64,000 nucleotides of DNA, from assembly GCA_964551335.1 (NCBI GenBank), contig CAZKCO010000025.1:29541-93540 (forward strand). Reading direction: 5' to 3'. Origin of the DNA: Tunicatimonas sp964551335 (GTDB taxonomy: Bacteria > Bacteroidota > Bacteroidia > Cytophagales > Cyclobacteriaceae). Positions 9,701-17,422 of this stretch are shown here, one piece after another. The translations under genes and the position numbers were made by a program. How positions within the stretch are numbered: the first letter of the stretch is position 1; each line of letters starts with the position of its first letter. Under the pieces are notes generated by a model. It searched no databases. It was not told the DNA's origin and saw only the letters and a list, made by a program, of their open reading frames with translations.

Positions 9701-10281
9701 TCATTTTTCGCTTCAGTGTAGGCCTGCTTCAAGCTTTCTTTATTTCGCACTACCCGCATTCCTCGGCCACCACCACCCGCTGCCGCTTTAACCATCACCG
9801 GAAAGCCTATTCGTTCAGCTTCCTCCGCAGCTATTTCAAAACTATCGAGAGCTTGTTGACTATCCTGGATAACGGGAACTTCAGCTGCGACGGCAATCTC
9901 CTTGGCCGAGACTTTGTCGCCCAGTTTTTGCATCACCTCGGGCTCAGGGCCCACGAAGATGATTCCTTCCTCCTTACATCGGCGCACAAAGCGGACATTC
10001 TCCGAAAGAAAACCGTAGCCGGGATGAATAGCGTCTATACCCTGTCGTTTAGCGAGCAGTATAATCGCCTCAATGTCCAAGTAGGGCTTAAGCGGTTCGG
10101 TATCTTCACCAATCTGGTAGGCTTCATCAGCTTTATAGCGGTGCAATGAATAGCGATCTTCGTAGGTGTAGAGAGCAACAGTACGAATCCGAAGTTCGGA
10201 TGCAGCCCGAAGTATGCGTATAGCAATCTCGCCTCGGTTAGCTACTAGTAATTTATTGATGGGAGTGATTGAGTCGGCCAT
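6775..10281 (-). CDS. pyc: Pyruvate carboxylase
   Basis: A 1168-residue single-chain pyruvate carboxylase making oxaloacetate from pyruvate, bicarbonate and ATP, the anaplerotic feed of the TCA cycle. Domain order is classic. The biotin carboxylase comes first (about 1-460), with MVKAAAGGGGRGMRVV in the ATP grasp and EVNPRIQVEHTITEQITG. The carboxyltransferase barrel follows (about 545-860), with TTFRDAHQSLLATRMRT and the HLHTHDTSS metal site. A tetramerisation region comes next. The biotin carrier domain is at the C-terminus, with EAMKMET placing biotin on about Lys1134. The length equals the usual 1150 or so, so it is complete. Pyruvate carboxylase is preferred over split acetyl-/propionyl-CoA carboxylase because all three parts are in one chain with the pyruvate-type CT domain. 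It is monocistronic and convergent with recQ. Confidence 0.97.
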   Translation of the reverse strand: MADSITPINKLLVANRGEIAIRILRAASELRIRTVALYTYEDRYSLHRYKADEAYQIGEDTEPLKPYLDIEAIILLAKRQGIDAIHPGYGFLSENVRFVRRCKEEGIIFVGPEPEVMQKLGDKVSAKEIAVAAEVPVIQDSQQALDSFEIAAEEAERIGFPVMVKAAAGGGGRGMRVVRNKESLKQAYTEAKNEAQKAFGDDTVFLEKFIEQPKHIEIQIMGDNYGNIVHLFERDCSVQRRFQKVVEVAPSANLKQQTKDQLYEYALRIARHVNYNNVGTVEFLVDRQEQIYFIEVNPRIQVEHTITEQITGIDIVRSQILIAQGRKLADPRIFIKKQEDVQYHGFAVQCRVTTEDPKNNFRPDYGTIIAYRNAGGFGIRLDEGSSYPGVKISPFFDSMLVKVTATGRTLKGASQRLQRTLREFRIRGVKTNIGFLINVISHPTFYRGKATVNFIGDHPELFDIREGLDRATRTLMYVADVTVNGNPNIRFVDPNKHFRPLILPTQTMREEKTNAEINYQFVPYPKGSKDLLSELGREKFVDWLKKEKPVQFTDTTFRDAHQSLLATRMRTIDMMRVAESFAKHHPQVFSMEVWGGATFDVSMRFLYEDPWERLAQFREAIPNILLQMLLRGSNAVGYKAYPDNLIEKFIEKAWETGIDVFRIFDSLNWVEAMKVSIRTVIERTEALAEAAICYTGDLQSPDNKKYTLQYYLDMARQLEDEGAHILAIKDMAGLLKPLAAQQLVSELKKAVDIPIHLHTHDTSSVQPATYMKAIEAGVDVIDVAIGAMSGLTSQPNFNSVVAMLKGHEREQKFDLDSLNEYSVYWEGVREYYYPFESGLKAGTAEVYDHEIPGGQYSNLRPQATALGLEDKFELIKKNYAKVNQLFGDIVKVTPSSKVVGDMALYMTSNNLTIGDILLNNDREGGSSLSFPESVVSLFKGELGQPYGGFPEKVQKVVLKNEKPITGRPNEHLAPIDFDEEFKEFQERFDKDRTILDFLSYRLYPKVYEDFYNHQKVYGDMSALPTPAFFYGLKNGEEVLVNIAEGKVIIIKLLFIAEPDENGFRQVTFELNGQSRRVRVKDNNLAVKVAAHQKVDKANENEVGAPLQGRLAQVIAESGQEVEEGTPLFVIEAMKMETTISAPRNGQVKKVYLEAGAMVEQDDLVVELE

Positions 10282-10528
10282 AAAAAATAGATTAGGGTAT
10301 TAAGCGGGAAATTAGAAAATTATTAGCGATTAGCGTAATTTCCTTAAAATTTGAGAATAAAAGCTAACTTCCTAATTTCGGGGAAAAGTTATCGTATAAG
10401 TCGAGAATAATTACTGATTTCAGGAATTTTTAGCATTAATCCGAACGTTTACATTCTGAAGTATGAAAATTCGCTATTTGTATTGATTATAAATTTAGTT
10501 AGTAGTTTACTAATCCATAATTAGCATT

Positions 10529-10536
10529 TATCTTTG
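10529..10536 (+). promoter_or_regulatory. Candidate -7 promoter box before hemA
   Basis: TATCTTTG fits TAnnTTTG and lies 25 bases before the hemA ATG. The upstream region is AT-rich but shows no clear -33 TTTG at 19-21 bases, so support is partial. Confidence 0.4.
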
Positions 10537-10560
10537 TGTGTCGACATTTTTGTCTAACTC

Positions 10561-11838
10561 ATGCATCATTCGTTCAAAGCAATCTCTCTTACGTATAAGA
10601 ACAGCTCGGTTGAAATCCGGGAAAACGTCGCTTTATCTCCTCAGGAAACAGAAGACCTATTACACAAGATTAAAGAGTATACCTCAGCTCAAGATGTTTT
10701 GGTATTGTCTACCTGTAACCGCACAGAGATTTATTATTCACACGAGGATGATCTAGGTGACACGTTAGTAGCCCTACTGGGAGTTGTGAAGGGGTTGTCC
10801 GATATTAAGGAATATAATCCCTATTTTACTCGGATTACTCAGAGTGTTTCGGCTATGCGCCATCTGTTCCAGGTAGCGGTAGGATTAGAGTCACAAGTGG
10901 TGGGTGACTTACAAATTACCAACCAAGTAAAACGCGCTTATCAAGCCTCCGCAGACACCAACATGGCCGGGCCTTTTCTGCACCGTTTGCTCCATACCAT
11001 TTTCTTTACGAATAAGCGAGTAGTACAGGAAACTGCTTTCCGCGATGGAGCTGCCTCTATTTCTTACGCTGCTACCGAACTGGTTAATAATCTAGCCTCT
11101 TCACTTTCGGAACCAAAGGTGTTATTACTTGGATTAGGTGAAATCGGTACCGACGTTGCCAAAAACCTGGGGGATGCCAAAAACCGATTGCCAAATATCA
11201 CATTAACGAACCGGACTTTATCCCGGGCTCGGAAAATCGCTGATGAACATGAATTTGATACTTTTCCCTTCGCCAATTTTACTCAGGCCATCGGTGAGTC
11301 GGATATCATTGTTTCTTCGGTGGCAATGCCTCACCCCTTGATAACCCGAGAGTTATTGAGTGATCTTCCTCTAAAGCAGCCTTGCTACTTTATTGACCTT
11401 TCAGTTCCCCGAAGCATTGATCCTGAAGTTGAGGCAATTCCAGGTGTACAGCTTTTTAACATTGATGATATCCGAAATAAAGCCGACCAGGCTTTGGAAA
11501 AGCGATTGGCTGCCGTACACGATGTCAAATCCATTATTGAGGAAGCATTAACCGAAATTCAGCATTGGGCGCAGGAGATGGAAGTATCTCCTACTATCCA
11601 ACGGTTGAAAAATGCCCTGGAGCAGATCCGTCAGGAAGAAATGGCCCGTCATCTGAAAGACATGGATAGTCAACAGCTTGAGCACGTTGAAAAAGTTACC
11701 CGGGGGATGATGCAAAAAATAATGAAGCTTCCGGTGCTGCAACTCAAAGCCGCCTGCAAGAGAGGTGAAGCTGAAACCCTGATTGATGTACTAAACGACC
11801 TCTTTGATTTAGAAAAGCATCCGGCTAAGCGGGTTTAA
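10561..11838 (+). CDS. hemA: Glutamyl-tRNA reductase
   Basis: A 425-residue NADPH-dependent reductase converting glutamyl-tRNA to glutamate-1-semialdehyde, the first step of C5-pathway tetrapyrrole synthesis. The catalytic Cys52 lies in VLVLSTCNRTEIYY, the substrate-domain motif GLESQVVGDLQITNQVKRAY is intact, and the NADPH-binding region reads LLLGLGEIGTDVAKNLG. A C-terminal helical dimerisation domain follows. Length is normal for the family. A start at ATG 10561 puts the first strand (HSFKAISLTYKNSSVEIRE) in the usual place. The gene stands alone here, with no other hem gene in view; the neighbours are pyruvate carboxylase (divergent) and an alpha/beta hydrolase (convergent). Confidence 0.97.
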   Translation: MHHSFKAISLTYKNSSVEIRENVALSPQETEDLLHKIKEYTSAQDVLVLSTCNRTEIYYSHEDDLGDTLVALLGVVKGLSDIKEYNPYFTRITQSVSAMRHLFQVAVGLESQVVGDLQITNQVKRAYQASADTNMAGPFLHRLLHTIFFTNKRVVQETAFRDGAASISYAATELVNNLASSLSEPKVLLLGLGEIGTDVAKNLGDAKNRLPNITLTNRTLSRARKIADEHEFDTFPFANFTQAIGESDIIVSSVAMPHPLITRELLSDLPLKQPCYFIDLSVPRSIDPEVEAIPGVQLFNIDDIRNKADQALEKRLAAVHDVKSIIEEALTEIQHWAQEMEVSPTIQRLKNALEQIRQEEMARHLKDMDSQQLEHVEKVTRGMMQKIMKLPVLQLKAACKRGEAETLIDVLNDLFDLEKHPAKRV

Positions 11839-11844
11839 TTAATT

Positions 11845-11862
11845 TGGTTAAGACCTTAACCA
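11845..11862. terminator. Hairpin between convergent hemA and hydrolase genes
   Basis: The arms TGGTTAAG and CTTAACCA are perfectly complementary around a 2-base centre, 7 bases after the hemA stop. Neither strand has a strong U-run right after the stem, so it may be a weak terminator or an RNA-end stabiliser. Confidence 0.35.
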
Positions 11863-11900
11863 TCTATAAAAAACTTCTGATTATTGTAGGAAGATATCTC

Positions 11901-12761
11901 TTACCTTTCCGTCGGAGTCGTGCTATTTACTAAGTGATCTAAAATAGCTTCCTTAATCAATTCGGGCCGATTCCAGGGGATAAGGTGATTCATTTTAGGC
12001 TCAAGAACAGTTGTTACAGGCGCGTTTACTAACTGTTCTTGGACAAAAAAGGCATTCTCTACCGGGACTAGCTTGTCTTTTTCACCGTGAATGACGGTTG
12101 TAGGAACGGTTACTTTACTCCAAAGAGGCTTCATTTTCTTTAGCTCTTCAATATGGGCCAGCTTTTCGCCGTTGGTTACTCGCCAGGATCGGGGTACCAT
12201 CCACCGAAAGAGCTTCCAGTTTGCAGGATAAGAAATCCACCAAATTTTTTCATTCTCCGGATCAACCGCTGGTGCAGCCAGGATCAACCCTCCTACTAGA
12301 TCGGGATAATCCATCGCCAATCGGGCAACAATAGGTCCTCCGAACGAGTGCCCTACTAAAATTGGCTTTGGCTTGGCACCATTTTTCTCTAGTAAATACT
12401 TGAGTGCTGCTGCTTGCCGCTCAATAGAAACCATTGCCTGTCCGAAACCAGAATACCCATGACCGGGTCGATCGACCGAGATCATATGGGTGTTATCGGC
12501 CAAAGTGCTGTCTTTTAGAAATTCCATAAAGGCATCGGCTGAGCCAGGAGCACCATGGACGAACAAAACCAGTGGTTTACCAACTGATCCGGTTTCCAAA
12601 TATCGGATCGAGTACCCTTCAAACTGATACTCACCGATGTGCAAACTTGTAGAATCGGCCTCAAACTGATCGTAAAGCTTTTCACTACTGGTCCGAAACT
12701 GTCCGCAGGATACCAACCCTCCTCCGATAATCGTTCCGATAAACCAATAAATTCTTTTCAT
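11901..12761 (-). CDS. Alpha/beta hydrolase lipoprotein
   Basis: A 286-residue alpha/beta hydrolase with a lipoprotein signal ending LVSC19, so probably membrane-anchored on the periplasmic side. The oxyanion region is VLFVHGAPGSADAF, the nucleophile is Ser139 in VGHSFGGP, the acid is Asp229 in HGEKDKLVP and the base is His259 in MNHLIPW, so the triad is complete. SVDRPGHGYSGFG is a usual family motif. The substrate cannot be told; esterases, epoxide hydrolases and haloalkane dehalogenases share this plan. Its ATG overlaps the stop of the preceding gene by 4 bases (ATGA), so the two are co-translated, although their biochemical link is unclear. Confidence 0.9.
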   Translation of the reverse strand: MKRIYWFIGTIIGGGLVSCGQFRTSSEKLYDQFEADSTSLHIGEYQFEGYSIRYLETGSVGKPLVLFVHGAPGSADAFMEFLKDSTLADNTHMISVDRPGHGYSGFGQAMVSIERQAAALKYLLEKNGAKPKPILVGHSFGGPIVARLAMDYPDLVGGLILAAPAVDPENEKIWWISYPANWKLFRWMVPRSWRVTNGEKLAHIEELKKMKPLWSKVTVPTTVIHGEKDKLVPVENAFFVQEQLVNAPVTTVLEPKMNHLIPWNRPELIKEAILDHLVNSTTPTER

Positions 12762-13585
12762 AGCGCTTCCGATGGGTCCGGATATTTAAATTGATAGCCT
12801 AGCTGTTGTTTTAGCTTACTGCTGTTCACCTCTTTGAAAGAAGGTGAAGCTGACTCTGAGAACTGAGGTGGTTCAAGCCCTAATTTATTGGTTGCTTGAA
12901 CGTAAAAATTTTTTTTCTGGGGATGATCATCCGCGCAGGCATTATACACTTCACCCCATTTTTCCTGACGAACGATTTGCTGTAGTATTGCGATACAATC
13001 GTCTAAATGAATAAAATTGACGGGAGACTGTCCACTACTGTTCAATTGCCGCCCGGCCAAAAATCGCCCAGGATGGCGATCAGGTCCCATTAATCCGCAA
13101 AACCGAACTATTGTGGCTAGTGACGAATAAGAGCGTACTAAGTCTTCAGCCATCAGTAATGCTTTTCCGGTGGCTTTTACTGACTTGTCAGAAGTGTTCT
13201 GACCCGGACTGTCAGATTCATTTACTACCCGGTTACAGTCAGGGTACACGGAAGTAGAACTGACAAAGAGTATCTTCTTCCGAGGCTTTTGCGACAGTAC
13301 CTCCCGAACCAATGTGGTATAAAATGATTGAACATCTTCTCTTTGTCGGCCTGGCGGGATGTTTATTACCATAATTTCGCTCCGAAAGAATAAAGGCCCA
13401 GGAGGTTCCACCAGAGTGGGGTTGAGATTAACCAAAAAAGGCTCGATTCCTTCCTGCTTAAGTACTGGTAATTTCTCGGGATTGGTAGTAGAACCCCGAA
13501 CCTGATATCCTTCGTTAACCAGCACTTTGGCCAGAGGAAACCCTAACCACCCACAGCCCAATATACTTACTGTTGGTTTTTTCAT
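12758..13585 (-). CDS. SDR-family NAD(P)-binding protein (YeeZ-like)
   Basis: A 275-residue Rossmann-fold protein of the atypical extended SDR group. It begins with the nucleotide-binding motif SILGCGWLGFPLAKVLVNEG. The strand ILFVSSTSVYPD follows; in epimerases this region carries the catalytic Ser, but the usual YxxxK is not evident. The sequence VRFCGLMGPDRHPG and the domain FIHLDDCIAIL match the YeeZ / nucleoside-diphosphate-sugar epimerase-like family, whose substrate is not established. No signal peptide, so cytoplasmic. It is the first gene of a two-gene unit with the downstream hydrolase lipoprotein (4-base overlap) and is divergent from the DUF2797 gene. Confidence 0.85.
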   Translation of the reverse strand: MKKPTVSILGCGWLGFPLAKVLVNEGYQVRGSTTNPEKLPVLKQEGIEPFLVNLNPTLVEPPGPLFFRSEIMVINIPPGRQREDVQSFYTTLVREVLSQKPRKKILFVSSTSVYPDCNRVVNESDSPGQNTSDKSVKATGKALLMAEDLVRSYSSLATIVRFCGLMGPDRHPGRFLAGRQLNSSGQSPVNFIHLDDCIAILQQIVRQEKWGEVYNACADDHPQKKNFYVQATNKLGLEPPQFSESASPSFKEVNSSKLKQQLGYQFKYPDPSEAL

Positions 13586-13714
13586 AGCTCCGTAATATAA
13601 AGGTACAAAAGGACAGCAGGTAAAATGTTTTCACTACGACCTAAGCAAATTATTTTCTACTTTCGTCGGTTACGAAGTAGACATGCTCATTATCAGTTAT
13701 TCACCGTATTACCT

Positions 13715-14545
13715 ATGAACTACGAAGGAAATCTTCATAAAATGCAAACTACCTTGGCCGATCCGGTTCAATACACTCTTAAGCTGAATGGAGAGCTAGT
13801 GCATATGAATGATTTTATCGATAAAACCATTACCATAAAATTTGATGGACAGATCAATTGCATTAACTGCGGGCGTTTAACAAAAAAATCTTTTGGGCAG
13901 GGCTTCTGTTATCCCTGTTTTATCAAATCGCCTCAAAATTCAGAATGCATCATTCACCCAGAACTTTGTCGGGCCCATCTGGGAGAAGGGCGCGATCCGG
14001 AGTGGGAGAAAGAACACCACCTGAAACCTCACATCGTATATCTAGCTCAAACTGACGTAATAAAAGTGGGAGTAACCCGCGACACCCAAGTACCAACTCG
14101 ATGGATTGACCAGGGTGCCTGGAGGGCGGCACCGATCGCGCAGGTACCCTATCGCTCTCTGGCGGGAGGTATTGAGGTAGCATTAAAAGCGTACTTCACC
14201 GATAAAACCAACTGGCGAAATATGCTAAAAGACGAGACCAACGATGAATTAGACTTGGATGAATATCGACACAGCGTTGAAAATCAACTACCAGAGGAGT
14301 TTCAAAAGTACTACAAGACTGATACTCCAGTGACTGAAATTCATTACCCAGTTTTGGCTTACCCAAAGAAAGTAAAGAGTGTGTTGCTGACCAAGCAACC
14401 AGAAATTTACGGTCGACTTATTGGAATTCGCGGTCAGTACTTAATTTTTGGCGACGGACGGGTCTTTAATATCCGCAACCATAGCGGATACTATATACAA
14501 CTATCGACGGAGTCGCTGAATACCTCTTGGTCTAATAAAATATGA
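13715..14545 (+). CDS. DUF2797 domain protein
   Basis: A 276-residue protein of the DUF2797 family, function unknown. Visible parts are the N-terminal motif YEGNLHKMQT, a four-Cys zinc-like cluster (CINCGRLTKKSFGQGFCYPC), a later Cys pair (SECIIHPELC) and the segment HIVYLAQTDVIKVGVTRDTQ. The last resembles the GIY-YIG fold strand with a conserved WIDQGA after it, so a nucleic-acid role is possible but unproven. I place the start at ATG 13715 because family members begin just before the YxGNLxKM motif. A frame-extending ATG at 13625 would add 30 basic residues without family character. It is transcribed alone and convergent with the GAF sensor gene, with a strong terminator between. Confidence 0.85.
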   Translation: MNYEGNLHKMQTTLADPVQYTLKLNGELVHMNDFIDKTITIKFDGQINCINCGRLTKKSFGQGFCYPCFIKSPQNSECIIHPELCRAHLGEGRDPEWEKEHHLKPHIVYLAQTDVIKVGVTRDTQVPTRWIDQGAWRAAPIAQVPYRSLAGGIEVALKAYFTDKTNWRNMLKDETNDELDLDEYRHSVENQLPEEFQKYYKTDTPVTEIHYPVLAYPKKVKSVLLTKQPEIYGRLIGIRGQYLIFGDGRVFNIRNHSGYYIQLSTESLNTSWSNKI

Positions 14546-14774
14546 TGTGGACTCGCTAATAAAACTCTAGCCTGCATACTGTACTTTTATCCTTACAGTA
14601 AATGCAAGATAAAAACCTACTTCAGTTAGTATCCAAATGCATGGTCCACGCACACCAAAAGGCAAAAACAAAGATTTTGTTATACTCAATATCGGTCAAA
14701 TTCAATAGTAGTGTGATTTTGAGAACTTGATAATGTATTAAGTTATTGATTCATCAAATTTTGCTCTCAATAAA

Positions 14775-14806
14775 AAAAGACTTTACACGATCGTGTGAAG
14801 TCTTTT
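14775..14806. terminator. Bidirectional terminator between convergent genes
   Basis: Two 16-base arms (AAAAGACTTTACACGA and TCGTGTGAAGTCTTTT) pair with a single T/G mismatch around a CGATCG centre. Each strand starts with A-run and ends with T-run, the layout of a two-way Rho-independent terminator. It serves the DUF2797 gene on the plus strand and the GAF sensor gene on the minus strand. Confidence 0.8.
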
Positions 14807-14841
14807 AGAAGATTAGAAGTTTATATTCTACAACAGATCCT

Positions 14842-16218
14842 TTAGTTCGTTTGGGCCTCGGTCAGCTTTTGTTTTAGCTCTTCTATCTGAGTTTGGTATT
14901 CACGTTCTTTGCGGTGCATCTCTTCCTGAGTAGCTTGCAACTCTTCCATATTCTGCCGCATCTCTTCTTCTTGAGCTCGCATCTCCTCACTCTGCTCTTG
15001 GGCCTGCTCCAGCAAATGTTGAGTCTGTTGCATCACTCGCTGACTCTGAATATAAGCTGCCATTACTTCACCCAAACGTTCTAGAAATTCTATCTCATGC
15101 TCCTCGAAGTTACTAAAGCTAGCTAGCTCCAAAAGCCCTTCTACCTCTTCGTTTACTATCAAAGGCACGATAATTAGTGAAGTAGGAGTAGCTTTTCCCA
15201 ACCCTGAGGTAATGTTCACGTAATTAGGGGGAATTTCCGTGAAATGTAAGTATTTAGCTTCCAGGAAGGCTTGACCAACTAGACCTTCACCGGGTATAAT
15301 CGTTTTCTCAATATACTTCTTTCGCTCATAGGCGTAGCAAGCCGCCAGTTGAATTGTAACTTCATCATCGCTGCTATCTACGACAAATAATCCACCTTGA
15401 TTGGCCTTCAGGTATTTGACTGTCGCTGAGATTAGCTGGTCAAACAGGTTTTCTTTACTGCCGGTATGTCGAACGATTTCAGAGATTTGAGCAATACCTT
15501 CGGCCGCCCACTGCCGCTTACGCTCTTCGGCTTGGGCAGCTTCTAGCTCTTTAGTTTTTTGGGCATTCTCTTTTTGTTGTTTTAGCAATACTTGGTTACG
15601 TTGCTCTGCTTCTATCCGAGACTGCTCACTTTCTTTTTCAGATTGTCTCGTAATAAATATCATGCCCATTACACAACCAAATCCACCAAGAATAGCTAGT
15701 GAAATTGTAACCGTGCTAAGCCATCCGCTTCGTAAAGGTGTGGAGTCATAAACAGAAGTATACCAAGTTTTTGTGATTGGAAAAGTAAGGATGACAATTG
15801 AACATAAAATTATTGTAGACAATATAAAAGTCCGTTCGCGAGAATCAAAGATAACAAAGGGTATCAGCGCAAAGCTTAATTCAATTAGGTACAGACTTGG
15901 CAGAGGATCGTCGGCTGCCCCACTCAATGCAGCATTATAAGAAGCACCGAGAATGATTGGAACAATTGAAATGATTAGCCGAGAATATTTTATGCCACCT
16001 AGATGATTAGCCCATATACATCCCAAACTCACAATGGCCCCACCTATGGGAAAAACTACCAAAGACGGAAAGTAGAACAGCGTTATAACTGTAAAAGGAA
16101 TAGCAATGACAGTAGCTAAAGTGAATGCAACGATATTTGTCGGTTGCACCCTCTTTTTAATATAGTCAGGTAGATCGTCATGTAAACCGGCTTCTACAAT
16201 ACTTCTAAATACTGACAT
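14842..16218 (-). CDS. Membrane-anchored GAF sensor with coiled coils
   Basis: A 458-residue protein in four parts. About 28-190 is a six-helix membrane domain with landmark TLFYFPSLVVFPIGG and SLYLIELSFALIPFVIFDSRER. About 195-235 is a charged coiled coil. About 240-395 is a GAF domain, with GGLFVVDSSDDEVTIQLAAC, the motif PGEGLVGQAF, and VPLIVNEEVEGLLELASF. About 398-458 is a Glu/Gln-rich coiled coil with the repeat EEMRQNMEELQATQEEM. There is no kinase, cyclase or DNA-binding output, so it probably signals through partner proteins via the coiled coils. The membrane domain is clearly homologous to the free-standing 212-residue protein at 17423-18061, which lies just beyond the phosphopantetheinyl transferase gene. 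All point the same way as the polyketide synthase. Confidence 0.85.
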   Translation of the reverse strand: MSVFRSIVEAGLHDDLPDYIKKRVQPTNIVAFTLATVIAIPFTVITLFYFPSLVVFPIGGAIVSLGCIWANHLGGIKYSRLIISIVPIILGASYNAALSGAADDPLPSLYLIELSFALIPFVIFDSRERTFILSTIILCSIVILTFPITKTWYTSVYDSTPLRSGWLSTVTISLAILGGFGCVMGMIFITRQSEKESEQSRIEAEQRNQVLLKQQKENAQKTKELEAAQAEERKRQWAAEGIAQISEIVRHTGSKENLFDQLISATVKYLKANQGGLFVVDSSDDEVTIQLAACYAYERKKYIEKTIIPGEGLVGQAFLEAKYLHFTEIPPNYVNITSGLGKATPTSLIIVPLIVNEEVEGLLELASFSNFEEHEIEFLERLGEVMAAYIQSQRVMQQTQHLLEQAQEQSEEMRAQEEEMRQNMEELQATQEEMHRKEREYQTQIEELKQKLTEAQTN

Positions 16219-16263
16219 GTTTGAGTTTATTTAATAATATTAAGCCCAAAAATGCCATACTAA

Positions 16264-16491
16264 ATGGAAAAAAACTTGCAACAATTGCAATATATCTCTC
16301 TAGTGTGCGATAAAGATTTTTTTTATAGAAAGTTGAAAATTAAACTCAAGAAAATGCGGAAAAAAACACTAGATACCAGTGAAGTTGAAGCAGAAATAGG
16401 AGAAAAACTATATCAAACGGCGCCACTGACCTTTATCGATAATAAACCAGTTAATCAGCAGCATGGTAATATTCATTCCAGTAATTCATAA
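16264..16491 (+). CDS. Possible small hypothetical protein
   Basis: A 75-codon frame in the 304-base gap between the GAF sensor and phosphopantetheinyl transferase genes, on the strand opposite to both. It is lysine-rich at the front (LKIKLKKMRKKTLD) and polar at the end, with no signal peptide or membrane helix. I recognise no family. It could be a real short gene or chance; the gap must also hold the promoter of the minus-strand sensor gene. Confidence 0.2.
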   Translation: MEKNLQQLQYISLVCDKDFFYRKLKIKLKKMRKKTLDTSEVEAEIGEKLYQTAPLTFIDNKPVNQQHGNIHSSNS

Positions 16492-16522
16492 TTTGCCGAT
16501 AAAATAGATTATTCAACCATTT

Positions 16523-17338
16523 CTAACTGCTAGGCTGCTCAAAAATAGAAATGTTTAATCCATCAAAAATCCATGCTGAAGGATAACATTCAGTCATTTT
16601 AGGCAGCACAATTGAACAGATACAATGATTTACCCAAAAGGAAATTGCTTTGTATTGAGTGAAGTTTTTAAAGTAACTCACCGTATAGTTATTCTTTATA
16701 ATCAATTGGTTGACCTCATATACATGCAGTGGAGTTGTGAGTCCGGTACCCAGTACCTTAGAAAGAGCTTCTTTGGCTGTCCATATACGAGTATAAAAGG
16801 ACAAATCACTTTCACGGGATTCAGCTCGCAATATCTTTTCAATTGGGGTAGTCATCTGAGCAATAGAATCTAAGCTTTCATTTTTTGGGAATTCTAGATC
16901 TAAACCCATTGGATGCTCCCGCGGAAAAATAATACAGGCCCCAATGCCTCCGGTGTGAGCTAAGCTTATGTTTGGTATGGGGTGTTTGGTATAACTGATG
17001 AGTGGTTGTCGGAAAATGCCTTTTTCAACTGCGATAGCCTTTATGTCTGTTTCTTCAAGGTAATGAGCTAAAGCGCATTTAGCCGTATACCTACTTAACA
17101 AATATTGATGCCTCGCTCTTTCGTAGTATAGTTGGTCAAAGTGCTTCTCTTCACTAAGATGTAAATACTGATGCCTATTGCTATTTAAAACGGAAAAAGG
17201 AGGAGAGGCAAATCCTAATAAGGACCTGCCACTCCAGCCACTTCTTTGTAGTGGAATCTGCACTCCCGAAAAGTGTTGCTCTGGAACACTTATTAAATGT
17301 GCAAAGTCCGAGGAAGCGTTTAACAAAGAATCTTTCAC
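16523..17338 (-). CDS. 4'-phosphopantetheinyl transferase (Sfp-type)
   Basis: A 271-residue transferase that moves the phosphopantetheine arm of CoA onto a carrier-protein serine. The magnesium-binding strand reads MGLDLEF (Asp147, Glu149), and the second motif is IWTAKEALSK (Trp186-Lys194, with Glu190). NISLAHTGGIGACIIF supplies the usual His before the Asp strand. The N-terminal half has the RHQYLLSRYTAKCALA helix expected of Sfp/Gsp members, and the length is normal. Lying two genes downstream of the polyketide synthase on the same strand, it most likely activates Ser2128 of that enzyme's carrier domain. A hairpin with a U-rich tail sits just before its start, so it may have a separate promoter or depend on readthrough. 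Confidence 0.9.
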   Translation of the reverse strand: MKDSLLNASSDFAHLISVPEQHFSGVQIPLQRSGWSGRSLLGFASPPFSVLNSNRHQYLHLSEEKHFDQLYYERARHQYLLSRYTAKCALAHYLEETDIKAIAVEKGIFRQPLISYTKHPIPNISLAHTGGIGACIIFPREHPMGLDLEFPKNESLDSIAQMTTPIEKILRAESRESDLSFYTRIWTAKEALSKVLGTGLTTPLHVYEVNQLIIKNNYTVSYFKNFTQYKAISFWVNHCICSIVLPKMTECYPSAWIFDGLNISIFEQPSS

Positions 17339-17375
17339 ATTATAATAAGCTTGTTCCTATCAACACCTAAACAAA

Positions 17376-17406
17376 TAAAGATGAAGTTCAGAATACTTTA
17401 TCTTTA
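17376..17406 (-). terminator. Candidate terminator between membrane-protein and PPTase genes
   Basis: Read on the minus strand, the arms AAAGATAAAGT and ACTTCATCTTT pair with one mismatch around a 7-base loop, followed by ATTTGTTT. It lies 17 bases after the stop of the 212-residue membrane protein and 38 bases before the phosphopantetheinyl transferase ATG. Confidence 0.45.
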
Positions 17407-17422
17407 AGATTTCTGATAAAAG

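Noticed and set aside
9592..10149. A 185-codon open frame opposite the pyruvate carboxylase gene
   Set aside because: It lies wholly inside the biotin carboxylase coding region on the other strand and has no recognisable domain; it is a by-product of that gene's codon use.
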